NCBI GenBank assembly: GCA_014925825.1
Contig: JACGCK010000262.1
Span: forward strand, 1-56,294
Source: Pholiota molesta
Lineage: Eukaryota; Basidiomycota; Agaricomycetes; Agaricales; Strophariaceae
DNA: 56,294 nt
Reading direction: 5' to 3'
Positions 21,264-33,836 of the stretch are shown here, piece by piece; within the stretch, counting starts at the first letter, position 1; each line of letters begins with the position of its first letter. The translations under genes were made by a program, and so were the position numbers. The notes beneath the pieces were generated by a model. The model saw only the letters and a program-made list of their open reading frames with translations, made no database searches and was not told where the DNA came from.

Positions 21264-24200
21264 TCAGGTCTCGGATTCCCCGTCGGCATCATCGCCACCC
21301 AGACTGTATTCGGTGGGATGGGTGCTGCTATTTTCCATGTCCATTTCAGAAAGCGCAAGCCTGATAATATACAACGTGGTCAGCGCCATCTTGCGAGTAC
21401 GATAGATGAACTTGACCAACCGGTATGCTTCACGACATTGTTGTTTGGATGCTGATGTTTTCCATTTCTGCTTCTGATTAGAATTGAGCAGCTCTTCGTC
21501 GAGCTCTAAAAAATCGCCTTTGGATCAGCAAACATAGGCAGACGGCAATTTTGAGGTAATACATACTTTTATCTTCGCCCAGCTCTTGTAATCGCTCTTT
21601 CACGACACTTTGCCTGATATAATGTCATATGGTTAGATCTAGCTAGACTTCAATGACAAGCAACACACCATGAATTTTGTTTATCGTAGTACTGAACGAT
21701 ATATAACTTCATTTTGAGTTTCTGTCGTTTCTCTCTCGCAGCTGCCAATATGTTCTTAGGAACTGATGGGCTTGATTCGGAATGAACCACGGCTGGCCAC
21801 CAGGGAAAAGAGTCTGTATATTTGTATACGGGTCAGTGTGATATTTCGGACACATAACGAACAAGATCTCTACCTGACTTGGCCCACACTGAAAAAAAAA
21901 AAGATTAATATAAGAGTTGCCTACGTCATATAATCAACATACCAATTGTGCCTTCTGGGAATGCCTCGCTCTTTTGGGTTTTCCTGGGGCGACCGACTTT
22001 CCTCTTTTCCTTCTGAACAACAGGTGGTTCAACAGGTAGTTTATTGTCCTGGTCCGGAGGCGGTCCATGCGGTTCGTCGGCATCGATAGCGGGAGGGGAC
22101 GGTGCACTGAAAGACGACGAGCTGAGTTCGCTCAATTCTGACTCCTCTTCGAAGTTGAAGTCGAAGTCTCCTGGCTGGTCTTTATCCTCCGCTTGGGTAG
22201 ATGGTGGCGGGCGCGGAGAAGGTGCGGGTGGAATAGTGGGCGGCGGTGGCGGGCTTTGCTTGATGATCGGGACATTGCTACTCGCTGCTGATACAGGAGC
22301 TGAGCTCTCTTCGGCCGCACGGGCAGCCTGCCTTTGTTTCTCTGCCTTCCTCCGCATGTTCTTCTCGCGACGGATCGCAGGTGTGTCCAGCTTCTCGATA
22401 ATGACCACACCGTTTGGTTGCGTAACCACGTTCAGCGGTTCTTCGACGTGGAGGTGATCATCGTCTACAGTGGATTGAGTATGAGAGACCACACTGTCGG
22501 GAGGACCGCCAGGCCGCGAGTCAAAGGACCGATCACCTTCAGCATCTACATCCATAGCACTAGGCGCTGCTTCATTCAGATCATGTGTGGCTTCTTGTGG
22601 ATCGGAAGACCATGGAGGAGTTCTTCGTAGAGTATAGTTGTCGGATGGTGCAGTGCTCACAATTGACAGTCTGGATGATGGATGATCTGTACATTGTAAC
22701 ATACTCAGTAAACGTTCCAACAACAAAGAGGATAAAACTAACCTGTCTTCTGCCGTTTCTTCGGAGGAGGTAAGTGCCGATCCGTTGCAGGACGCCCGCC
22801 GCGTTTCTGATCAGGGGGTAAAATCCATCCAGCGTTGAACATACTAAACGAATCCCGGTTGCCCACGTCATGAACAACTCTAGGAAGGGTAGTTTGCCCA
22901 AACGACCCGGAAGCCCGCTTCTTCAGAGGTTGCACGGGTTTGCTGATCTCTGGCTCTGGCTCTGGTGTCGGCTGGGAAGGCGGAGGAGGCAAAGCTGCTT
23001 CGTAGACAGTGCTCGGACCGCCCGCCTCAGCCTCGAAGGCGGCTTCAGCAGCTTGAGCACCCCTCGTTCGGGGAGCCCTAAATCCTGCCGAAGCGTCGAG
23101 CTGTGCTTGGATTTCGCGGTCCCTCCGTCTCGCTTCCTCCGCTTCGTCACGCTCGTCGCTCTCCCATTTACTCTCCTGGCCCTCGTCGGTCTCCTGGTCA
23201 GGGTGCTTATCCTCATTTTGCGTCGCGCTGTCATGTGATGCAGCAGCTCTGGCCTCTCTATTAAGCCTAGCACGCTCCAACTCTGCCTTGTAATCGCGCT
23301 TCGGTTTCTGCACTTTGGGTTTCCTCGTTCGCGGAGGTGGAGGCGGCACCAATGGACTTGGAAGCGGGGGCGGCTTCACTTTAGCGAACTCATAGTTGAT
23401 TAATGAGGTGACAGGGTCAACGTCGAGCTCCATGTTGAGGTCAGATTTGATGGCGTCAGATGATACCAGGAGCTTCAGAACGTCCAACGGGGGTTCGAGG
23501 TCGCCAATCGGTTTGAGATTATCCTGATTGTCCTCTTCTGCGGCGTTTGCCATGGCGGGAGTGGCATGGGGGTACTTGATATATTCCAGGTCAGATAAAA
23601 TGGATTTCGCTTCTTTCTGGATGCGCAAAGCAGTTTTATGGAACACTGTCCCTGCCTTGTTGTATAAAAGCGCATTGTTAATCACAAGTTCTATGTCATC
23701 CTATCAATAATTGAGTAATGAGCAACGGCTGGAGTGGAGAACTTTGGCAAACTCACTCGGAAGGACTGCAGATCCCAGTACTTGTGTTGGTCTAGCTTCG
23801 TATCAATATAGCTCCAACACATTGGGTGCTTGATCACATCGAAGTAATCTGGTACATCGTGCTTTGAAACCGGATTCTTGAAATGATCATGACGGTCAAA
23901 CCTTCATTCAAAGATTAGAATCAATTTCTTTTTTCAAGACCAGGAGTCACAAAATACACGTACGACATGATACGTTCAAAGGCATGTCGTAGGGCAGCGT
24001 GATGCGGAAAGAGACCTTGAGACAAAACTTCATAGATAACCTCTCCTTGTCTGAGCTTTCGAATTTCCCGTTTCCGGCAGAGATTTGTGAGTGTATGAAT
24101 CTTGAAAAGATCATGCCGCAATCGTTGAAGTTGCTAGACAAGCCCATAATCAAGATTGATGTCATTCAGCAGAAATGGAAAAGACTCACATCAAGGCGCA

Positions 24201-25903
24201 TCAACTGTTCCTCTTCAGTCAACTGCTTCATACCAGCATTCGCAGTCCACGGTTCCAAGTGCAGTCTCTTCAACAACGGGGCGCCGCGTCTCACCTCGCG
24301 CTTCAAGCTCCAATATCTGCACATCTGCTGGATGAACTCCTGTTTCTTCCTGATCCTTATCCGATTTATGTATTCCGATATTCGACGAACAATGATGGCA
24401 GGAACAAGGGGCGGGCCCGGCTTGTATGTCTTCGCATAGGCACGCGCAGATTTGGAAACCAGTTGGGTATTGGAGGTGTGGCGATCGCGATTCTCATCGA
24501 GCGCTAGTGCAGCCGCGCGGGCATCTTGTTGCTCTTGCTACGATATATTCAAAATTTGAACGATGGAAGGAGCATATACAGAAAACATACCGGTAGATGA
24601 CGATCACAATAACATGTTAGAGATGCAGGCTCTGCTCCTTGAGCGCTCTTCATGGGCATCAGAAACTTCTCTTTCCGAGCGCAGGTAGCGTGGAATGCAA
24701 CAAAGCACGAGGGTTTCGTGCATTGTATGCACGCGCCATATCTCTGGTGACATACACTGCATCTCTGTTTGAATTGCGATGAGTACTGTGATTCATGCAA
24801 GACACAGAAATTTTACTCACCAACTTCCAACGCTGTTTCGATATTCGCTCAACTCCAGTAATGGGCTCCATGAATACATCGTTCGCGACGCGAGTCTCGG
24901 GTATCCATATCGCGCAGAGTAAATGCACCCATTCACCGTTCACCGTTTGCTTGAAAGCACCACCTTCATTCGGGCAGAGGTCGCAATTCTTGCAAAAGCA
25001 TGTCAGCATTTACAATTCACAATGACAGACGATGAACATACCACAGGGACTTCAGGCGAGACTGTACACTTGCGACATAGCCATTGGCCTTCGGGGATGT
25101 ATGGGACACCGTAACAATCTGGTGTGCAGAAATTAGGTTCAACGAGGTAAAGGAAAAGAATACGATTACGCACCTTGATGCACCGCAAGATTACACCCAT
25201 CGCAAAACACAATCGCATTACTATTCTCCCCCTCCGAATCATCGCAAATGGCGCAAGTAGAATCTTCAGAGGGCATCGCAAAATCTGGTTTCGGAATATT
25301 CTTTGTCTATATCTCAGAATAGAGAATAAGTATGGATTGCATGCACTAAACAGAAACGTCGTCACATACCAAGTCAAACCACTCCTTCTCCAAACGATCC
25401 ATGATGATTTCGAAGCTTTCGCAGCTCACTTTGTCCAGCTGCGCCTTGCTTCGCTCGATGTTGACAGCATCGAGCCATTCCTGGTCTATACAACCATAGT
25501 ATAAGCGCGAAATTTACTAACTTTAGAGGAGGAAAAGCTGACCTTGCTCGTCCATATCATATTCCACCATTTTTGCCAAGTCACTTTCTAGCGGCTCTGA
25601 GAGGATAGCCCCTTTATTAGTATCCATGCAAGCGCAAGATACGTCAGACGAGGTACCTATATGGCGAATATAGTGATCTGGCCTTCGAAAGTCGGTAAAA
25701 TCGTTGTCTACAAGCCGCCATTCAGCAATTTGTCTATCACACCCAAACAGAAAGTTAACACAGAACTCACATCCGAACGATCTTGCCTGTAGATCATGCA
25801 CACCCCCTGGAAGCTTCAGTTTATCGTCGTTTATGATCTCGTATTCGACCTTGGGCAAGGAACTGCCTGTTGGAGGCGAATTGGCAGTCCCTCCTCGCGC
25901 CAT
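21264..25903 (-). CDS. NTO1: NTO1/BRPF-like PHD-bromodomain-PWWP scaffold protein
   Basis: A large multi-exon gene starting at the ATG at 25903 ([11 protein letters not shown]) and ending with TGA at 21264-21266. Domains in order: an EPC-N type segment ([20 protein letters not shown] across the first splice), PHD1 ([10 protein letters not shown]...[27 protein letters not shown]), a zinc knuckle and atypical PHD2 (CPNEGG...[35 protein letters not shown]), a bromodomain ([28 protein letters not shown]), a long charged disordered region with an AT-hook-like [11 protein letters not shown], and a C-terminal PWWP domain ([11 protein letters not shown]). This PHD-Zn-PHD/bromo/PWWP order is that of BRPF proteins; the yeast homologue NTO1 belongs to the NuA3 histone H3 acetyltransferase complex. 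Length is over 1,000 residues. No frameshift was found. Confidence 0.9.
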
Positions 25904-26697
25904 GGGTTATAGTAAATCGGTCCTTCAAGATTTGAAGAGTGTTGCTAAAGTCCTATACCCAGAAATCCGTGTTAAGGCAGTAAAAAGGTCGGGATTAGCA
26001 TCCGTATTTCGCTCAGTAGAAACAAATAAGGATATGGAAGAGGTTTGAGATGGATTTCAAGGCGAATGGTTGCATTATTATTAAACACTTGGCGTCACTC
26101 AACAGGCGGTCACACAACAAGTCATGTTCTCGACATAAATTCACGTGCCGTGACAGAGGGTTATCGTGACAGGGAGGGGTGTCTGCAGTGTTTTTAACTT
26201 TTATGCTTTAACTTTTAGCCTCGTTGAGTCATTACTCATAGCTCGCCCTTGAACGCAGCCCGAAAATAGGGTAAGCCATTTGGAATTCAGCGCATCCGAG
26301 TTGGGCAGAGCGGGCCTCAGCGGGGCTGGAGGTGCATGCGCGGTTTGACGCAAAGGAACTTGTCAATGGTCATATCCCGGGCCCTACCCTGGATGATCCA
26401 TCTCATGGGCGTGTCTTCCTTGTGTCTTCCCAACACAATTCTAGAATTCCATCCCCAATGCTTTCATGCAATGCACACAATACGACAAAGGCATGTATGT
26501 AATTAGATGCCACATTCAACCACAGCATCAAAACATACCTCGATTTCAATATAATTAGCTGACGGATCTGTACTCGGAATCTGCAGCGTGGCCGCAACTG
26601 AATAAAACTGGTGATGTATATGGGTCAACGCAGCAGTTTCGCTCTCGCACTGAACTCACTGTCGACTTCGAATCTAGGTATCAAACGCATTTAAGCA
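25904..26697. other. Divergent intergenic region NTO1 / HET gene
   Basis: About 800 bp between two divergent start codons, expected to hold both promoters. No gene, RNA gene or clear regulatory motif is recognised. Confidence 0.5.
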
Positions 26698-28833
26698 ATG
26701 GCATCACCTGGCAAGTTGCACTATGTTCTCTTTGGTGACCTTATCCTGACGCTGACACGGCAACTAATGCCTAAGCAGGCCCTGCAAACGTCCAAGTCGG
26801 AATGTTACTCCAGACGATGTGCAAATTTCTTGTTCCCGTATTCCAAAGAGCCTGCGGGGACACCGCGAAAGGTACGCGATCCCTCTCTGCTCGTACAACA
26901 CACATCTAACAAAGCGTGCCTGTGGTGCAGGTTTGGATTTGGATCAAATCCTTCCAGGGGTCGAAGCGGACAACTTCGTTAGCGCGCTGGAGAATTTTAT
27001 CTCTGACATAATATCGCGTCGTAGTCAGGACAAGAGGCTTGACGTCGGGATAAAGGCTGATTTGAACATAGACCCGGTTGATAACTTGGACGGTGCGCTG
27101 CCACGAACATCGTATCACTTCAAGACCCGAGTTAACATTAAGATACTAAATGACATCGTTTGTAGGGGCGCACTGGCTATGGGACATACCTGTACTGGCG
27201 AACGATGTAACGATCCATGCTGATTGGAAGAATACAGAGAATCCAAAACATACTCTTTGTGATCAGCGCATAGTATCTGTAACCCGAATTTTGGATAACG
27301 AAGGTGACCTAGATCTTCGTTTACTTTCAGCTGATGCTGAATCACTCAAAAATTCTTTTAGAGCGTCAAAGACTGGAATACGAGCTTCAAGAATTGAAAG
27401 CCTACATCGACGCGAAATTTCCTACCCGTGTACTTCGCTTCGAACCACACAATTCTGAACTAAAAATCTCTCTTGTAGGCAAAGCCGAAGTCTATAACTA
27501 CCTGTCCACAAAATTTATGGCTAGTCACTACGGCAATAGGTTCAAGTTTTTCTTGGAAGTGGACGATATCGATGACTGGATACCAAAGCACGCAAAATAT
27601 GCTATCTTGTCTCATACTTGGTCCCAGACTCAAGGAGAATTGACCTACGACGACTGGAAGAAAGGTTTACTCGACGCTAACCAGCCAAAGTGCCAAAAGC
27701 TAGTCAATTTCTGCAAAGTCGCCTGGCAGGATTACGGAATCAACTTTGGCTGGATCGACACAGTCTGTATCAACAAGGAGAGCAGCGCCGAGCTCGACGA
27801 ATCTATCCGCTCCATGTATACATGGTATCGCAATGCGGATGTCTGTATCACGTATCTCGCGGGGACTACAAGATTGTCGCACATGTATACGGACCCCTGG
27901 TTCTCTCGAGGATGGACGTTTCAAGAACTTGTCGCGCCAGATTACATCAAATTTTACAACACATACTGGAAGAAACTTACCCGGAAGTCTGCAAAAAACG
28001 ACAAATGGCATCCTTTGATTCTGGAGTCAATCCAACGCGCAACGACAATGACACCACAGGAGCTACAAAATATTAGGCAGGCGTCTATCTCGCGTAGGAT
28101 GCAAATAGCGGCCAAGCGCAAAGTAACCCGCGGAGAAGATATTGCATACTGCCTCATGGGAGTCTTTGGTGTCAGTATCTCGACCGAATATGGCGAAGGC
28201 GCTGAGCGTGCCTTCTTCCGCCTCATAAGAGAGATATTCAACTCTACGAAACATGTTTTGGACATTTTCAATTGGGCTGGATTCTCAGGAAACATCACCT
28301 CCTTGTTTCCTTCCAGCCCATCCTCCTATCTTACTCGCACCTCGGACAACTTACTGTCATACCGATGGCGTCCTATAGAGCCACTAATCCTTACACACTT
28401 GGGATTGCGTATACCAATCCTTCTAATGTCTGCATTATCATATCACCAATTCATGTCCCCAGATCAATCTAAGCCCATCGGAGATTACTACGCCACTGTC
28501 AGCGTCGCTGTCAATGCTACCTACCGCGTATTGTACGAAATGGTCTCTGGGGAAGAAGACAAGAAAATCTATATATTTGGAGTACTCAATATTGAAGGAG
28601 ATGAAACATGCATTCGCATCCCGAAAAGGTGTCTTGCTGTATTTTTCAAATTGAAACAGCCCTGGTACAAGCAAGAGACCCTATTTCAAGGCTACATTAA
28701 AGAAGCAACAGCCATGCCTATCGTTTTCACTCTCCAAAAAACTGGAAATAACACCGCCAATGAAGACCACTACGAGATCGAACGGAGCGAGTTAAAATAT
28801 CATGGGATGGAATTAGTTACTTTACATTTGTAG
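26698..28833 (+). CDS. HET (heterokaryon incompatibility) domain protein
   Basis: The main ORF (27334-28833, 499 codons) holds a HET domain: YAILSHTW, then GINFGWIDTVCINKESSAELDESI, then MYTWYRNADVCITYL, and FSRGWTFQELVAP. It also has a GEDIAYCLMGVFGVSI motif usual in basidiomycete HET proteins. HET domains act in allorecognition and programmed cell death. Coding-like sequence extends upstream: the ATG at 26698 (MASPGKLHYVLFG) joins by likely 45- and 57-nt introns to PANVQVGMLLQTM and GLDLDQILPGVEADNF. Linking this N-terminus to the HET ORF requires two frame changes (near 27,160 and before 27,355). They fit either introns at about 27,089-27,161 and 27,270-27,330, or small frameshifts. If neither holds, the gene starts at 27334. 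The HET call is firm; the N-terminal model is uncertain. Confidence 0.88.
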
Positions 28834-29035
28834 ACTAGATTATTTGATTTGAAATATTCAACGCTTGGCAGACTATCGTCAGTGGACAAAAGTTTCTTTA
28901 CACCTTCTTGAATTTTCTATGAATCTTATAAAATAACCAGTTCGATTTGAATTTAATTTCATCGAAAAGCTATCCTGAGAATAATATATCCCAAACCCAA
29001 CGTACATATCCTACAAATATGCCAAATCCCTACGA

Positions 29036-30386
29036 TCATAGCTCGTCCTTCGGTCTCTCTGTAGCCTCAGGAGCTTGGGTGGGTGGCGGAGTAGTAGTAT
29101 GAGCAGGTACCACAGTACTGTCCATCGACGCGCCTCCAGCGTCTTTCTTGAGATGTTCAGGAATCCCACCCATCATACCGCCGTAGCCCGCAGTATCATG
29201 GTAATTCGCGCCACCTTCCAGCATAGCCTTCTCAAAGTCGATGAGGTTGGTGAATCCTCCGTGCATGAGCGCGATTCGTTGGGCGTCTTGCTTCTTCAGG
29301 ATCTCAGCCTCTTCAGGATCCTCGACGAATTCTTCGGCTTTCGCTTTCTCGAAGGCTGCGCTGAGGTCTGCTGTGCCATCGAGGATGGAATCGAAGAACT
29401 TGGTGAGAGAATCGAGTTTGTGCAGGCCTAAATGAAGGCTTAATTAGAGAGAGATAAAACTCAAGCAAAACATGGGACATACCTTGGTAAATCATAGGCG
29501 TCTCTGAACCTGCAGGGTAGATCAACACCTTGGGCTCCTTGGGTCCTCCAGCCTCATAACCCATGGCGATAGATGATTTCCCCTTCCTATCACGATGTGA
29601 CCCAAGCACAAGATCCGTTCCCATATATTTGTTGCCGAGAACTTGCCACAGTAGGGGCATTTTCTTGTCCTTGGTCAGCAGAAGCGCGCGATGCTTGTCC
29701 TTGTTCTATATAATCTGTTAGCAGACAAGACTCGAAGATTAAGAAGAGCTGGCGTACCCCAGAAACAAATCCTGGGACTTCATCAACTGTGTAGAGTTTC
29801 GTGACGGCCTTGGGTATGCGCCGCGTGGCGAAGTAGAAGAAATTACTTGAAGTTCGTTCGGCATCATACAAAACGGGAGGAAGAGAGTTTCCACGAGGGA
29901 ATAACTGTAGGAGCGGTTACTCAAAGGCCTACACGTCGAGGACTTCATGCCAACACACCTTGACAGTGGGGAATCCTTGGACTCCTTGCTCAGAGCAAAA
30001 ACGCTTGTTCTTCTCTGCATGGCAATTGACGGCGTAAGCTGGGATGAGAGGATGCATGCCGAGAGCAGCTTTGCTGTATTCTGGGACCATTTTTTGACAG
30101 TGCTACAATAGACGCTCGGTGCTTAGCTGTAAAGTATATAGATCGAGCAACACAACTCACCCCACACCAAGGTGCGACGAAGGCGACCATACTCGTTTCC
30201 TAACATCACCATTAGCCCCTACACGGAAGCGCTCGTAGCATCAATACTCACATTGGCCTTCATCGCCTGTTTGAACGTTTTGTGGTCCAGCATCTTGACA
30301 AGAGAATCCTTCGGGAACATGCCCGCGGCCACCAGCGAAGGTGCCAGGGTAAGAGTGAGCGCCAGGAGTTGAGCGGGCAGCATCAT
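29036..30386 (-). CDS. ER thioredoxin-domain protein disulfide isomerase, KDEL tail
   Basis: Multi-exon gene with ATG at 30386 and TGA at 29036. The N-terminus is a signal peptide (MMLPAQLLALTLTLAPSLVA). A single thioredoxin domain has the CGHC active site (FVAPWCG, intron, HCQKMVPEYSKAA) followed by VNCHAEKNKRFC...GVQGFPTVK and a second region without a CxxC that resembles the non-catalytic thioredoxin-like fold of PDIs. The C-terminal half is acidic and helical (KKQDAQRIALM) with a Pro/Thr-rich stretch, ending KDEL for ER retention. It catalyses disulfide formation and isomerisation in secretory proteins. One active domain plus KDEL is closest to MPD1/P5-like small PDIs, but the exact subfamily is not certain. 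Convergent with the HET gene, about 200 bp apart. Confidence 0.9.
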
Positions 30387-31906
30387 GGTGGTATAGTGGT
30401 ATCGGCCAGAAAGCTATGGAAGAAAAGCTGTTTTGAGTACATTGCGTACTATTTATGATCTTCGGTGTTGTAAGCAAACAACGGGCCAACACATATTTGG
30501 TCGCACTGACGTGTCCTCTGATCTTGCATGTCACCCACGCCCCGAAATTTCATCTTTTCTCCGCTATCCTTCGTACATAGGGACAAAAGCCATCGGTTTC
30601 TCTGGAGTTTTATGGACGTCTTGTCTACAGCACGATTTTTCTCAGAAAAACTGGCTTTTTTATTCCAGGAAACTGCGTGAACTACTGCGGCGAGCTCGAC
30701 AGCTACAGATTTTTGCCATTCTCGACGCAACCGGCAACAGACAGGCTATTTGCGGGCATGATATAGCCGGATCCTTTGGAAACGGCTCGGTGACCAGAGG
30801 ACTGGCTTATTACCACGACAGCAGCATCCCCGAGCCCGCAGGCAGCCAACAGGAGCTGGCGGTCCCGCAGGTGCGAGAAAAAGCGCGGTATGGAAGCTTC
30901 TCACCTAGCTAATTCCACGAGGGCGAGGCTAGCATACCGAGCGCTTCAGCGTTTTATGCTTTTTGAATTTCTCATGCTGCCTTTTCTTTCCCCACGACTT
31001 CGACAAGGCAGCATCTTTCATAAATAGGCTTCGCCCATGGATGAGGTTTTGATAGTCATGCTACCGGAGATGCTGGCATGCATCTGTTTGTTTCATGCGC
31101 GTCGCAATGCTTGTTCTTGCCATTGAAGTAATCAGTATTGTGTCTGCTCGTCGCGTTTCACTTATGCTGGCAACAAGGCCTCGTATGACCTCGGCCACGC
31201 TCTTCGAGTTCAATGACCGGCTTCATAGTTCACTCCGCTAATAAAAAAAACGCGGCAGGTCTCATTCAAAGCACGTCGCTCGTGGCCTATTCATCTCCAA
31301 CAATCATTTCCGCATAGATCAGCATCGCTCATCCAAGAATCCGTCGTTGTCACTATGCTCGGGTCGGACGAATATCGTGGTTGTGCAGGAAGATCTAGCT
31401 TTGAGGACTCCATAAAACAGATCGAAGCCAGCCTTAAGACCAAGGTCTTGCTGGACTATATATGTGATTGCCAGAGTACGAGCCACCCATGCAACGTAAC
31501 ATTTTGTAAAAACGAAGTGCACGATAAGCTCGAATATCATATCATGTTGATCAAAACCTGCATCTGTCGGTATAAATTTGTGCTCAAATTTTCGTTAGTT
31601 AGCAGCGCCTTCCTTCGATAAGGATAACCGACGTCCGCATTCTCGCTCTTCGCAGTGTTTGAATGTCATACGATAATGACTGACTATCATGATGCGATGT
31701 TCGGTCAGCTCCATGAGCACAATGCGAAGACATGCGACTTTCAAGTTCTCCGTTATCATGGTTTCATCAGCATCATCATAATTCTATTCTTCTTGAGATA
31801 AGAATTGAAAATACATTGACAGATACCCACATCTATGGGGGGCTAAAACTACAAATAATTTAAATGATTATGCGATGCAATGCCTCACCAGGAGGCAGGG
31901 TGAATA
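30387..31906. other. Intergenic region with one weak small ORF
   Basis: No confident gene. An ATG-started, 88-codon plus-strand ORF at 31355-31621 has seven cysteines (CDCQSTSHPC...) but no signal peptide, intron signature or recognised motif. It is recorded only as a possibility. The longer plus-strand frame at 30433-30912 lacks an ATG start and looks like chance. Confidence 0.35.
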
Positions 31907-33836
31907 TCACACATGTAATTCTTCTCCACGCACAGTCGTCGACATTGCAGTCAGCGCATCCGTTGATTGTCCAAGGTTCTGCAGACGAATCAATGATCCA
32001 GGATAAGCGAATTCGAACTGAGAAGCCGTGGGGGTGGGGCTTTCGACGATGCCTCGCAGGTTGAGTAAAAGCCTGAACCACACCGATCAATCTCAAGAAT
32101 GGCAAAGGAGAAAGTACGCAAGGTTCCCGCTCACCTTGAGCAAATAGTCGCTTGCAGACTTTTCATGAGGCCAACGGCAAGATACGAGGCGAATGGGTCC
32201 AATATCCAGATGAGGAAGTTGCAAATAGAAACGGCTGCGTGAGGAATAATAATGTCGGACGTTAGAACAGAGAAAATGTCGATATCATAGAAATTCCGGC
32301 CAGTACTCACACATAATGACTAGTAGAGTTCGGCAGATTTCATATTAATGCTTGCTGCTGTATAATATAACGAAATTGTTCACTGACCAATGTAGTATAG
32401 AATACCTATCAAATTTTATTAGAACGTCGATACACATTAGATATGATTCTCCTCACCATCACGCGCGAGTATTCGGAGAATAGTGGTAGAACCGGACATT
32501 CTCGCCGCCAAAACTGTAGTACAAACTCAGTGAATAGCCGTTCAGAATAGGCGAATGACACCATACATGAATTGTAGGATTTCCATGCTGTGAGAACGAA
32601 TACGACTGAAGATATTTTTGGTGAAGTCAGAATTTACATCGGACATGAGAGGCAGAGATTCCTCACGGGTTTCGAATGCAAGAAATGGAACCCAAAATGC
32701 GATGAGAAGGGGTCGACAAAGAGGGCTAGTGCATCCCGAGAGACATCCTCTAAGGCCAATCTCGTCCGCCGGTAGAACTAAATGGGGTATATTTTTCAGT
32801 CAATGACTAAAATATGAATCGAATTTTTTGCATGATCCATACTTACATGTCTCCATTTTGAAAACCAACAGAAAACACGTTAACATCACGACCATGGATG
32901 CCTATTTTCAAGAGCAAGGATATGTAAGAGATCAACGCTACAATATCAAGCAGCGAGAGAAAGGGCTTACTATACAGAGCGTTGAAAGGAAGAGTAATAC
33001 TCTCCGATATGGATACAATGCTTGAGTGCGCATTACTAGTACACCTGTTGAATGATACGGTTATGACGTTGAAAGCGACGTTCTGATGGAAGGGCTTGTT
33101 TACATTCGATGATGGCAATAGAGACCAAATCTAGAATGGTAGACGATAATTCATAATTTTTGCAGCTTTTGAGGGGTTCAGGACAAGGGTTCTGAAGAGC
33201 TAAGGATGAATACACACAACTGTATTGGTAAATCTGCATAAGTAAGAGATTAACTCATAAGTTAAATGTATACTTACATTTATGGACGGTGCTGATACAA
33301 ATTGAGCTATATCACCGTTCACGGTCAGTCATTACGATTCCAATTAGCATGAGTATCTTTTCCGTACAGAATAGGTCGAAGCCAAATAGCAACGGCGGAA
33401 GATATCGATTCTGAACTCGCTTTAGATCACTTGTTGCTTCGCTCCTAGGATAGTTGAAGACTCACTAAGAAGAAGAGAGTGGTCCCAACTGTCTTCTTAA
33501 CCCGCCACACCCTTGATACCTAGGAAGATAAACAGAGAGAGGATTTGGTGTTGTGTAGGCAGAGATAATAGCGCTGATATGGTACACCTACCTCCCGATC
33601 GAAAGTCAGAGCAATATCCCACACCAAAACCGTGGCCGAAGCAACTGATGATTGCCAGCGTTCGTTATTCTCATTGAAGAGCAAGAAGTAGGGATCGTCA
33701 CAAACGAACCTGTTGCATACTTCCCAGCCATTATAACGTTAACACGCGTACTTCAACTTTCCCAAGAAAATGTAAACCTTACCTTCGTAGCAGACAAGGT
33801 AGAGAAGAGCGTTGGCGGTGGGACGCCGCCGTCCAT
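31907..33836 (-). CDS. DUF6533-type fungal multi-pass membrane protein
   Basis: Recovered by joining many short exons, none of which makes a long ORF alone. The start is the ATG at 33836 (MDGGVPPPTLFSTL) and the stop TGA at 31907. Segments in order: the DUF6533 signature (VLVWDIALTFDREV then SRVWRVKKTVGTTLFFL and RYLPPLLFGFDLF), VLVMRTQALYPYRRVLLFL, a hydrophobic helix (MVVMLTCFLLVF), PLLIAFWVPFLAFET, ICNFLIWILDPFASYLAVG and a C-terminal SRLLLNLRGIVES after the last helix. This layout matches the large, uncharacterised Agaricomycete family of about seven-helix proteins with DUF6533 at the N-terminus. No function is known for the family. Introns are GT-AG of about 50-60 nt; some exon limits are approximate. 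Confidence 0.72.

Noticed and set aside
30433..30912. 159-codon plus-strand ORF upstream of the PDI gene
   Set aside because: Starts at a non-ATG codon, has no recognisable motif or splice pattern, and overlaps the PDI promoter.
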